From NCBI GenBank assembly GCA_050084515.1, contig CM114273.1:33852001-33916000 (forward strand): 64,000 nucleotides of DNA. The letters are read 5' to 3'. A program made the translations under genes and the position numbers. Positions 25,766-36,020 of this stretch are shown here, in pieces (positions within the stretch are counted from its first letter, which is position 1; the number at the start of each line of letters is the position of its first letter). The stretch is from Blasia pusilla (Eukaryota; Marchantiophyta; Marchantiopsida; Blasiales). The notes under the pieces are model-generated. The model did no database searches. It had not been told where the DNA came from and saw only the letters and a list, made by a program, of their open reading frames with translations.

Positions 25766-27725
25766 CTTCCCCAAAACCAGGTGTGGGAGGCTTCAACACC
25801 GAAGAGAGGAGGAATCCCCACCCGGACCCGCTGAGTTCCCTCAAGGGAAAGTTAATCGCGGCTCTTACCTGCCTCCTTCTCGTCACTCTTATGTGCCTCC
25901 TTGAGCCCGTCCCCATGGAGTCCGCAGGGGAAGGTCCCATAGGGCCTAGGCGAGACAACCAGTTTCAGCCAGTCTCACAAGCATGGTCTACCGGTGTCGT
26001 GTCGAGATCCTTTCTTCGAGTAAGGTCAAACCTTCTAGCTGCGGCAGACGTGATCGATGCAAGGTGAACTCTCTAAGAGTTTCTCCTTATTCAATAAAAA
26101 ATTCTTATATACTCTCCATTCTCTCACGACAGATATCACAAATGGAAGTGTCAAGGCGATCACTTCTTTGTGACATCGGACCCCGCAATTCTTAATTATA
26201 AAATCCTTATAAACTATTTTACGCTTGTATACGAGGAAGATAGCATAACTAGTGTTAAACCCTACTTGAGAAGGTCTATTGACATCCATGGATCGTTATA
26301 TAATGACATTCAAATTACAATCCCATGTCCTTCCATAAATGACGATAAGACGAATCACCGGAGTTGGAGATTGCATGACCTCGTTCATGAACGCCTTCCC
26401 AAAGTGTAAACTAAATACCGAGTGAACTAGTGCTTATCTACAAAGAATACATTGACATGGTATGGATTGAGGAAAGGAAAGTCATGCTCAACTCGTGCTC
26501 CACCCTTATCCATGTTTGACAAACATTCTCTACTCTCCTCAAGAATGGGCTTTGGCAGAATTATTCTCCCAAGAGGGGTAATCCACTCTCATTGGGAGAA
26601 TAACAAGCCAAAACATTTAATATTTTAGTATGACTAAACTCCTCTAAGGTGAACGGCCTCTCATCTCCACACACACACACACACCACACTCTAGAAATCT
26701 CTCGAAGAATAGACCATTATGAAGTTATTCTCCCAAGAGGGGTAATCCACTCTCATTAGAAAAGCAAGCAATCCCAAAGCCATACACTCAAGAGTGACAT
26801 GAGAGACTCAAGATGTGGAATAGAAGATGATGAACCCTTAAAGGTCCCTCCTCTTTATGTACTCACAAGGGATCCACAAGAATACGAAATAGAGCTAATC
26901 TTATCTTGTGCCATATGGCTTCCTCTCAAGGCTTAGCCAATCACATTTTGACACAAGTAGATTTCTTCTTATCTCTTCCAAAATATCCTCTTTTATCCAC
27001 TTGATATTTTCCAATTTCCCAAACTACCCTAGCCACCAACCAATACTACTTTTTCTTTTCATTAAACCATCAACCTCACTACTTTACTTTTATAACGTCA
27101 TCTTTTATTTATTATCTCTTTTCCTAAAGTTGGGCCCGCATAAAAGAGGCATCATAAAGAGGTTTAAAGATGGGAATTTCCTTTTCCTAAGCTAATTTAC
27201 TTAATATTAATAAAACTCTATCTAACACTTAATGAGGAAGGAATTTACATATTGGCTGATTTTATTATACGACATCGATTTTCGACGTTTGGTTTTGATT
27301 AGGTTAAAAAGACAACCAGCTATAGTTCAAAGATCATCCCTCATGTTTCTACGTTGTAAATTTTTACGCGCATAAGGACCAAAGACCCACCTATGGTCTG
27401 TGAAATGATAACCGTTGATCATACATCACAAGGATCCCGCAATGATGGAACTCCTCCATGGGGACCTGCTCCTTATGGCTCTCACACACCCCTAATTCAC
27501 TCCCATATGCACTTTTGCCCATGCCTTACACGTCCCAACATTTGGGAAAGAATTAATTTTAGTGGCAAACCCTTTATCAAACCCAACAAGGGCCTTAGAT
27601 TTGCCTTAGTGTGAGTGGCCCATTTTTACAAGGTTGGTATTTTACAAGGCCATTTGAAGGGACCAACGGGCTCATATCTCTTCTCCCATTTGTATGTATC
27701 TCTTTGCCCAACTTTATGTAGTTGG
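25766..27725. other. DNA between two blocks of the minisatellite; no gene recognised
   Basis: This stretch separates blocks of the minisatellite at 25.3-25.76 and 27.73-27.93 kb, so it is probably inserted DNA. It holds a short direct repeat, TTATTCTCCCAAGAGG with GTAATCCACTCTCATT, at about 26,560 and 26,723, and an (AC)n run at about 26,673. No coding motif is seen. Confidence 0.45.
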
Positions 27726-27727
27726 GT

Positions 27728-27935
27728 GGAGATATTCTAATACCAATTGGATTCTAAACTTGCTATAGTTTTCTTTCTTTTGCATCAAAGGAATGGATCT
27801 AACCTCATTTGGATTTAGACCTTGATTGTAGGTACATTTTGTATGAGCCACTAATATATCTAGCTGCTGTTGGATTTTGACCTTCATGGTAGTTAATTTT
27901 TTTACGTGACAGAAATATATCTAACCATATTTGGA
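27728..27935. repeat. Diverged continuation of the GGTTGGATTTTGACC minisatellite
   Basis: Four diverged units (TTGGATTCTAAACTT, TTTGGATTTAGACC, GTTGGATTTTGACC, TTTGGATTTTGTC) recur about every 55-60 bp with remnants of the GTAGTTAATTTTT tail. Confidence 0.7.
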
Positions 27936-28934
27936 TTTTGTCACGCGCCTTCTCCTCTTGAACCTCAATCTCAAGTGTTGCGGAAGGGTATATTCAGTAG
28001 GACATCCTCACACTACTGATTTGCACCCAAACACACTCGCGTTTTTCTGGTTTGGGTCAATCAGCCTTCCAACTCCTCGAGTTCTCGACTCGGTCCATTC
28101 ATCGAGCTCAACCCTCCTAGTTCCTCACTTCCCAACACAGGCAAGTCTTCCTAGACTTGGGACAGACTTTTTGGATGGTCCAAGCACCTAAACCGGCGTT
28201 TGCACGCCTATTGATCCCAATTTTCCAATGAACCTCGCATGAGTCCCTAACTGAGACCCAACAAATGACTCACATGTTGGAATCTAAGAGTGACCTCTGA
28301 AATCCACTCCTTCGGACTTGGCTAGGGGTTCGCACCCCAACGCCAACCTCCCGGTCCATTCCGTGCCCTTGCTTTGCTCCGTGGCTCCCCAAAGTGGAGT
28401 TCAGGTCCCAAACATCCTTGGAGACCCTCCCACTTATATGATGTTTTGGGGCTCTCGCCCTCCCCCTATCTTTGGAAAAGGACTCTCTGGCCGCTCCTTT
28501 TGGCCCTCAATCCAACTTCTTATCCAATAGTTTTTGGGAAAATTCTCAATCTCTGCTTATGAGTTTTTAAGGATATTTGGTGTTCTAGAACCAAATTTTC
28601 ATAAGCTTTTCAACGCCATCTTATTCATTCCAAAGGCATCTCGAGGTTTGAAAGTCATGGTCCAAAATACATTCAAACTCCAAACACTAGTCACATTCCA
28701 AATCCGGTTCTCAACCTCTTTGGTAACCAATCTTCCTAGACTTGACTTCTCTAAAGTCTTGATTCACATTTGGTTCAAGTTTTGTGAGTCGTGATCATAA
28801 ATGCATGAAACACTCAACTTGCGCAGGTCTCACATCTTGTGTCTCCTTCAAGAGACCTCTCCTACGCGCAATCATCCTAGTGTGAGCCCATTAGAGCTTT
28901 GATGTTTCACATTGGCGCTCGTTTGGTTATGAGG
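27936..28934. other. About 1-kb segment splitting the minisatellite; possible insertion
   Basis: GTCACG occurs at both edges (about 27,939 and 28,936), inside minisatellite units on each side, which fits a target duplication but could be chance. The content is C-rich with long pyrimidine stretches and no coding motif. A solo LTR is possible but no clear LTR ends were found. Confidence 0.35.
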
Positions 28935-29070
28935 GTCACGAAAATTGGATTCTAACCTCAATTGTCATTATTCTTGCTACATAGGAGCAATCATTTGACC
29001 ACACTTGGATTATGACCTCGTTGCAGCTACTTCTGTTGCATGCGAGCAATCATATTAATATGCTTAAATT
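28935..29070. repeat. Third block of the GGTTGGATTTTGACC minisatellite
   Basis: Two to three diverged units: AATTGGATTCTAACCTC, ACTTGGATTATGACCTCG and a remnant near 29,060. The GAGCAATCAT word is repeated between units. Confidence 0.65.
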
Positions 29071-29370
29071 TGTGCCTCACTTTACTTACTTCACTAATTT
29101 GCAAGGAATCATCTAACAAGACAGTTTGTGCCGTAGTGATATGATTATCACTAGTTGTAATGATCAATAGTCACATGGGAAAGATTGTGACTATCACTGG
29201 TAGCAAAATAGTTACAAATAATTCAGTTATTGTCTTAAACACCAATTTCGACAAATGTGATGTTTTAGAAAACCCGATTTTGTTCTAATATGATTATTAC
29301 CACACTAGGACATAGTGTAATGGGAGTACAACTTATGTTTTACCCTCTATGTCAACCATGTTTATGGCTT
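29071..29370. other. No gene seen
   Basis: AT-rich DNA between the minisatellite and the telomere-like block. It contains a few scattered TGTGACTATCACT-type words and nothing recognisable. Confidence 0.5.
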
Positions 29371-30185
29371 AGGGTTTAGGGTTAATAGCTGAGGCTTTTT
29401 TGGCTTACGTTGTAAGGTTTAGGGTTTTGTTTGGCACTAACCTAGTACTAGAAGATAGAGATGACAAGTAATAACAACACAATTATTGTAAGCCTTTGTT
29501 ACAATTTAATGTAATGTTATTGAGAATCATCACTTGATTTCATAATAATTCTTAACATTTCTACCTATGGTATGAGATTATTGCATAAAATGGTTCTATA
29601 GAAGCTTTTGCAATTGGAATCGGATTCCATGTTCTTCCCATTCTAAGTATCGTGCTCCAACTTGCAACATGAAGTTTAATTAATCCATTTGAACTTTACA
29701 TGAAAACCGGATTTCCCTAAGAAAGACTACACTCTATATCATAGTAACTCCCAAAACCTATTGGTTTAAGCCAAAAAATCTAAACCCTAGGCCAAAAACC
29801 CTAAACCCTAAACCCTAATCCTAAAACCCTAAACCTTTAACCCTCATCCAAACACCCTAAACCCTAGAACCTAAGCAATAAACCCTAATCCTTAGGCCAA
29901 AAACCCTAAACCCTAGGCCCAAAACCCAAAACCCTATACCCTAACCCCTAAGCCCTAAGCCCTAAGCCCTAAACCTTTAACCCTAAGCAAAAACCCCAAA
30001 CCCTAAGCAAAACACCTAAACCCTAGAACCCTTTTTGTTCTGCAAGACAGTTTTTAGAATGCAAGAAAGTCTTTAGAACTTAAGGTAGGGTCCACCCTAC
30101 TTCTATGGTCATCATAAGCAATATTAGGATTTGAATCTTTCAAAGCTATAGGAGCTAAGCAATAAACCCTAAGCCATAAGCCATA
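29371..30185. repeat. Interstitial telomere-like repeats in head-to-head orientation
   Basis: 29,371-29,430 has TTTAGGG-type copies on the + strand (AGGGTTTAGGGTT, AAGGTTTAGGGTTT). 29,781-30,031 has about 25 imperfect CCCTAAA copies, with more at 30,160-30,185. TTTAGGG followed by CCCTAAA is the orientation left by joined chromosome ends. About 340 bp of other DNA lies between the two blocks. More CCCTAAA DNA resumes at 39,355 after the gypsy element, so the element interrupted this block. Confidence 0.85.
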
Positions 30186-30187
30186 TC

Positions 30188-30287
30188 GTGCGAATCCACA
30201 TCGTCATACAACATACATCGCAAACATACCATACTCCCATACATACATAACATAGACGAAGGCATCCACAAACATAAGTGTACCACA
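30188..30287 (-). repeat. Partial gypsy LTR (5' 100 bp of the LTR), outside the full LTR
   Basis: In the sense direction it starts TGTGGTACACTTATG directly after the full LTR end (...GGATTTCA) plus two bases GT, and stops at ...GATTCGCAC. It matches 30,763-30,664, the beginning of the full LTR, with about 7 percent difference. Confidence 0.85.
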
Positions 30288-30289
30288 AC

Positions 30290-30763
30290 TGAAATCCGTG
30301 AAAGACCTACTGTCATAAAACACGTATAGAATCACATACAATCGAGCCAAACCCACTCCACGATGGGAGAATCTAGGTCGAAGCTTGCGGGAAACACCAT
30401 ATCCAAGAGCTCTACTCACTACCAAGGCTAACTCCCAACGCAACAGGCTCAACTCAAAGAACTGACTGTTCTTTGGGTGCACTCCACACTATATCCTCCA
30501 ACCTAAGAGCGGGCCCTACTGGGAAAGTCACCCCCAACTGAGTAACCTCCAACCCTATGTATGAAACTGCATCTCTACCTAGCCACTACGGTCCTACATA
30601 AGGTATGGCCTCTACTAGCACACTATACTCAACGACATAATCCGTATGGTCATGACAGCTGTAGTGCGAATCCACATCGTCATACAACATACATCGATGA
30701 CATACCATACTCACATACATACATAACATAGACGAGAGCATCCACAAACATAAGTGTATCACA
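30290..30763 (-). repeat. Full-length gypsy LTR, 474 bp (TG...CA)
   Basis: In the sense direction it begins TGTGATACAC immediately after a polypurine tract and ends GGATTTCA. It contains a TATA-like GGATATAGTG and, 27 nt later, the TCAGTTCTTTGAG segment that is complementary to the sequence just inside the other LTR. The TG...CA ends are canonical. Confidence 0.88.
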
Positions 30764-30764
30764 A

Positions 30765-30779
30765 CTTGCCCCCCCCTAA
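30765..30779 (-). promoter_or_regulatory. Polypurine tract of the gypsy element
   Basis: The sense strand reads TTAGGGGGGGGCAAG, with eight G, immediately before the LTR start at 30,763. In LTR retrotransposons this RNase H-resistant tract primes plus-strand DNA. Its position fixes the 5' end of the LTR. Confidence 0.85.
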
Positions 30780-30940
30780 CTGGCGGTTAGGTCCCTCTAA
30801 CTCCCAGGTAGCCCTATACATCTACTACATGCTATACACCTTCGTGGATGCACGAATCAGAAGGCCGGGTGCTAGGTTGCCCCATCGTTAGTCGCACATC
30901 TGTAATCCATATCATGCAAAGATCAAGTCATCTACCTCTC

Positions 30941-31080
30941 CTAAATACATCGAGGACAAACCCACCTTCCAGTAGGAACAACATCCATACGTGGAGTCAA
31001 ACACATAATGTGCCAACCCCTAGAACACCGATCACACACCAACATACAAGACTCGTTACGGAAGACCCACACAACATGCA
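30941..31080 (-). pseudogene. C-terminal PHD finger of the gypsy polyprotein (one frameshift)
   Basis: PHD fingers read the histone H3 tail. Read with one frame change near 31,050, the segment gives CMLC, then VCDRCSRGWHIMCL, then PTGRWVCPRC and a stop codon ending at 30,941. This is the C4-H-C3 pattern, including the conserved Trp two residues before the next-to-last Cys pair. Upstream, VVWKDHVRNCA and HLPNVDG are the usual end of the integrase region. Chromoviruses normally carry a chromodomain at this place; a PHD finger in the same place suggests an alternative chromatin-targeting module. Confidence 0.8.
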
Positions 31081-31253
31081 TCTCAAGCTAGCATGTATCA
31101 TGGCTAAGCTTGGGTCAACAAGACCATCCACATTTGGAAGATGACATGCGCACAATTACGCACATGGTCCTTCCAAACAACTCCATCACGACCCTCCAAC
31201 ATGAGAACTCGAAGCTAACACCTCGACTTTTCGTAAAATAGTGCGGCCGGCCG

Positions 31254-32453
31254 TCACATCCAAGGTTGTCGGTGCATCTGCTGCAAATAGACATAGTCCC
31301 CCACATGGAACCTACGAATCGATGGTCGATAACCTCCACCCCGAATGGTTGCATACCGCAACCTATCTCTATGTTGAGCAATGGCAAGATTCTCAAAGGC
31401 TGTTGGCATAACTCTCCGAAAGAGCTCTACCCGCTGAGAACACACCCTCATCCACATCTCTGGGTCATCAAGGTTAACCATCTCACTAGACTCGACCAAT
31501 TGTTCTTTGGCAAGTCCGGATCTCGCCGATAACGAGTAAAAATAAGGTGAGAAGGAAGCCAAGGATGCTTGGCGGCTGAACCTATACCCCATGGCTAGCC
31601 ATGGCAACTGAATATCCCAGTCTCCAAGATGCCCCTTTTGTAGGCCATACTTGCGCAATGCCCTCTTCACCGTTTGAACCACACGCTCAGCCAAACCATC
31701 TGCCTCTGGATGATCTCGAGACGTGGTCCAATGATCAATCAACGCCTTGTCACACAAGACCTGAAACTCACCCTGAAACTTTGTACCTAGTCGGTCAAGA
31801 CTTCACTGGTGCACCAAAATGACTAAGCACTCTATCAAGAAACGCGCGTCGCGTTCCTCACTTGCCTTGTCAGGTAATGCCACCAACTCAATCCACTTGG
31901 AGAAGTGCTCCACCATCACCAACACATATCGATGATGTCGTACAGTCGACGGTAACGGTCTCGCAAAGTCCACATTCCAACGATAACCCAACCCCATAAT
32001 AGGCAAGGGGTGTAACTGTGGTGTAGGGGCATTGAATGATGCCCTCACCCGGTCACAAACCATACAACGTGACACCAAGTGCTGTACGTGAGTATCCATG
32101 CCACTCCACCAGTACTGACCAAGGAGTAAGCTATACGTACGCTTTACCCCAAAATGTCCCAACTCCTTATGGGCATGTCGCACAATGCGCTCTCTCTGAG
32201 CCAAATACCGCACTACTCGTACTCTATCATCCTCCCACACACGGAGAATATGTGTTCCCTCCAATCGATACCTCTTAGCACGTTGAAGAACACGGTCTCG
32301 CTCCTTGGCACTCACTATGCCTGGCACCCTACTGGTCCTTAGGAACTCCAACACCAACGCATCATCATGAATATCAGGCTGATCCGTACCACCATCTCCA
32401 ACCTTAGAATCAGAAGGATGTCCATCTACCCTCTGAATAGAGTAAGATGTCAT
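31254..32453 (-). pseudogene. Ty3/gypsy integrase (two pieces, stops and frameshift between)
   Basis: The N-terminal zinc finger reads HAHKELGH...CMVCDRVRASFN (H-H-C-C). The core has WNVDFARPLP (first catalytic Asp), MVEHFSKWIELVALP and, after a break at about 31,760-31,810 where the second Asp region carries a stop, HPEADGLAERVVQTVKRALR with the third catalytic acid (Glu). The C-terminal part FHVGDYVYLQQ is the usual end domain. The integrase inserts element cDNA. The break inside the core inactivates this copy. Confidence 0.9.
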
Positions 32454-33187
32454 GTGGTCCTCATACTAGAGTCCACCCCTAACCAACATAAAAAGGCGGA
32501 TGCATGCCAACCTGGCACCATCTCCTCATCAACCTTGCCATGCCATCTAGCCCCAGTTGCATCCTCTTGGCTAGTACATGGGTTCCTACTCAACCCATCA
32601 GCATCAAGGTTGGAAACTCTAGGTCTATGTACCACTTGGAAGTCATACTCCTGTAAGATAAGAGCCCACCGTGCAAGCTTCCCTGTAAGCTTGTCAGACT
32701 CCATCAACCACTTGAGTGGCTGGTGATCAGTAACAAGGGTAAACTGTGTGCCAAACAAGTAACACCTAAAGTGTGCCACAGCCCACACTACTGCCAAGCA
32801 CTCTCCCTCATATGAACTAAAGCGCGACTCCGCTGCATTATTCGAACGACTTGCATAGGCCACCACAAACTCCATGTGCTCATCATCATGTTGTGTCAAC
32901 ACCGCTCCAAGTCCCAACCTACTCCAATCAGTGTGTAACTGAATTGGGGGCCCTCTAATAGGTCTCCTCAAGATAGGCGCCGCCACCAACTGGGCCTTAA
33001 GCTCCACAAAAGCTCTCTTCTGATCATCTCCCCAATGCCACTCTTGATCTGATTTCAGCAATTGGTTCAAAGGCTTTGCCATAGCACTAAATCCCTTCAC
33101 ATACCTCCGATAGTAGTTCGCCCATCCCATGAATGCCCGAACTCTACTCACATCTACCGGACGTGGAATAAGTGCAATAGCCTCCAT
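32450..33187 (-). pseudogene. Ty3/gypsy RT thumb / RNase H segment (open frame)
   Basis: VDVSRVRAFMGWANYYRRYV is the connection after RT. LHTDWSRLGLGAVLTQHDD gives the first RNase H Asp, YEGECLAVVWA the catalytic Glu and LVTDHQPLKWLM the next Asp. RNase H degrades the RNA template. The frame is open for 245 codons but is separated by stops from RT above and integrase below in what should be one polyprotein. Confidence 0.9.
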
Positions 33188-33234
33188 CTTTGCTTGCTAA
33201 CTCCCAAACCACCTGGATAGATCACATGACCCAA

Positions 33235-34020
33235 TTACTCAACATCCTCATGGAAGAACTTACACTTTCCTGGATGCAAACGTAGACCATGAGCTTTCAA
33301 CCGCTCAAACACCATCTGCAAATGTATCTGATGCTCCACCACCGTGTTACTGAACACCAAGATATCATCAATGTAACACTGAACAAAATCCAACCCTGCT
33401 AGGATCCTGTCCATCACTCTCTGAAACTCGGCAGGTGCATTCTTCAACCCAAAGGGTAAGAATTTCCACTAGTACAAACAATCCTTGCCATAAGAGTTGA
33501 CACCCCAAAATGCTGTCTTGGCCTTGTCACTCTCCCGAATTGGCAATTGATGGTATCCTGCCCGAAGATCCAAAGTATTGAAAATCTTTTCCTGTCCTAC
33601 CACATCAAAGATCTCCTCAAGTGTAGGCATGGCATACCTATCGGCCTTGGTTTGCCGATTGATAGGACGGTAATCTTCACACATCCGCCTATCCATGTAG
33701 TTGCCATGCATATCCTTTTTAGCAGGCATGACAATGGCTGATACATACTCTCCATGCGACAACTCCACTAATCCAACCTCCAAAAGGTCCAACGTCCTAC
33801 TCTGAATCAGGTCCCTCTCCATATCACTATATCGGTAGGGACGACCGAAGATTGGCGTATCACTAGCCAAATCAATCCGTATACCGGGTCCAACCAGAGC
33901 ACCCAACTCCTTCATGCTAAAGGAAAAACAACTCCTATAAGCACATAGGAACTGTGTCAAGCGTCGTTTCTCACCTCCCGTAAGCTTGGGCCCAAGTAAT
34001 GGCTCCCAAGTCTCCTCCAC
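33235..34020 (-). pseudogene. Ty3/gypsy reverse transcriptase (two pieces)
   Basis: 34,020-33,469 has the pre-RT segment METWEPLLGP-like start, YVSAIVMPAKKD, CEDYRPINRQTKADRYAMP and FNTLDLRAGYHQLPIRESD (motif A Asp). After a stop, 33,447-33,235 has FQRVMDRILAGL and the catalytic CYIDDILVF. The order and motifs are those of Ty3/gypsy RT. One stop near 33,466 interrupts it. Confidence 0.92.
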
Positions 34021-34056
34021 TCACACACTAGAGGGAGAGGACGATGCCATTGGCTG

Positions 34057-35642
34057 CTACGCAACCCCCTCGTAAGATGGTACACCGTTAGCTACACCAT
34101 CATCTGAGCAAATAACTTCTCCACTAGCATGAGCAACCAACTCCATATGCCCAGCCATTACATCCCCTTTACTCCAAGGATGCAAAATAATACTCTCCTC
34201 GCCCCCAGCCGATGCCTCTACCGTCCCGATAGCCATTGAGCTCATTACAAGGGGTGGAAGACCCACAGCCATAGTCCAAAGTCGACGCTGCTCGGCCATA
34301 CCAAGACTCAAAATCCAAGTCAAACAATTCAGGTCCATGGCTTGACCCAACACATGACGTCGTGAAGCCTCAGAAATGGAAGCAACTACTATCACACCAG
34401 TAGCAAATCCCATCGCACGCTCTCTCTCATCAGCGTTAGGCTCCACCAACTGTCGCACATGAGAATCCCATACAAGCCCGAGACCACCTTCCTTGTAGGC
34501 GTGTGACGAGGGAAAACTCACAAATGTGGGTAGTGCCATCCTAAGCTGGCCCACACGGTTCACCACTGCCATGGGTGACCGATGAAAAACCCTCACCACC
34601 TGAGAAAGTCGTCAAGTATCCAAGATACTATCCACTGTAAGGCAAGGATCCCGCTGCACTACATCATATGCTCGACTTGGAACCTCCCTAGGCAACAAGT
34701 TTGTCCACCACAAGCGTGGACGATGTGCACGCGAGCCAACTCCGCTGCATCCAACAACACCGCTGGTCCAATCCAAGACTGCACCTCATGAACACTCGCC
34801 ATCATCCAGGTCCGAGTGTCACCCAACAATGGAACATTCTTCAGAATGTAAGCTAGAGCACGTGCCTGATGAACCTGAAGATGTCCTAACACCCGTAACA
34901 TCTCCCAAAACAATCGAGACCTAGGGTCGTGTAATCCCTCACCACGACTAGCACGTATATGACCCTGACATGGCCATCCAGCAATCACCAAATCCACAAG
35001 ACCAACCCTCTCAAGGTCCTGCGCCCCCAACAATGCAATGTGTGACGGCAAAGCACGCTGGTGCCAACGAATAGTTGATGGCGGCAACAACTCAGGATAT
35101 CTCCGCATCAAGTGACCAATATGTCGGGATGAGACTCTCTGGGCCGTCTCATCTCGCTCCACATACACGTATCTCCGCACAGGAATACCGGCCTGCAACA
35201 CTACAACCAAACCGGTGCTAATCCCACCAAAGAGATCTAACACACAAATGCCCTCCGGCGGATACTGCCATACAATGGGTGTAGTATCCAAAGGGGATAA
35301 CCCAACTGGACCAGAAGTAGAAGTCCGCCGTGGGGCCTCCTCTTCCTCGTGAGGTATAACAACCTCACACCAAGCCTCCTGCACTAGGCGATCAGCCTCC
35401 TGCCGTAGTGCACCGCCTGAACTCCAAAGTGGCACATCCAACGATGAGGATGCCACTGCTGCAAAAATAGGGACCTCCTCTACCTCCTCATGCACAGGAG
35501 CATCCATAGCAGAAACATTACCCTCCAAAAAGTCTCCTGGCCAAGTGACTACTCCACTTAAACCAGCCACAAATGCTAACACTGTTGGGGAAGACCCTCC
35601 TGGTCGAGCTCCATAAATAAATCTCACAGGAACTTGGCTCAT
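34057..35642 (-). pseudogene. C5 cytosine DNA methyltransferase domain inside the gypsy polyprotein
   Basis: The enzyme class transfers a methyl group from S-adenosylmethionine to cytosine C5. Motifs are in canonical order: I, CVLDLFGGISTG (about 35,214-35,250); IV, DLVIAGWPCQGH with the catalytic Cys at 34,968-34,970; VI, AYILKNVP, where the usual ENV Glu is Lys (codon 34,839-34,841); VIII-like, DAAELARVHIV (about 34,705-34,740); IX-like, DERERAMGF (about 34,400-34,440); and X, SRRHVLGQAMDLNCL (about 34,320-34,365). The spacing and the segment after motif IV (GLHDPRSRLFWEML) look like the DNMT3/DRM type. It lies between protease and RT. Two stops (about 34,620 and 34,658) and a frame change separate motifs I-VIII from IX-X. 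DNMT capture by charophyte gypsy elements is described in the literature. Confidence 0.88.
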
Positions 35643-35849
35643 ACGTCCATCCCCAGACTGCCAACCAGGTCTATAAGAGGTTGTCTCATTCTAGTAATCC
35701 ATTTGAAAACCCATCGGGTACAATACTGCTCCTCCAACTAGTACATCATACGACTCGGCTGATGTGACTACCATAGATACTCCCAACCGGGAGCTATCAG
35801 TCGCATGATCTGGTCTCAACTATATAGAAAACTTCTCCCGTGTCATGAA

Positions 35850-36020
35850 TTGAGACCTATCATTGGCTCCTCCAAGTGATGTTTGAATCTGGAATGGGGC
35901 AAGGCTCAAGCTCTGACCTCTGAATACCCAAACCAATACATGCCGCCTTTCCCAACATCAAAGGTTGGGCACCAGAGTCTAACAAGACTCTATCTGGTCT
36001 ATACACTTGTCATGTAGGAT
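35850..36020 (-). pseudogene. Retroelement aspartic protease segment (gypsy copy 1)
   Basis: RVLLDSGAQPLMLGKAA holds the D-S-G active-site triplet (codons about 35,972-35,983). It lies upstream of the methyltransferase and downstream of gag, the usual start of pol. The frame is broken by stops near 35,690 and around 36,015. Confidence 0.8.

Noticed and set aside
29755-30031. A true chromosome end
   Set aside because: The CCCTAAA copies are degenerate and flanked on both sides by other DNA, so the block is interstitial.
30204-30482. A 92-codon minus-strand ORF repeated at 38,940-39,176
   Set aside because: Both lie inside the two gypsy LTR copies; the shared frame reflects LTR identity, not a gene.
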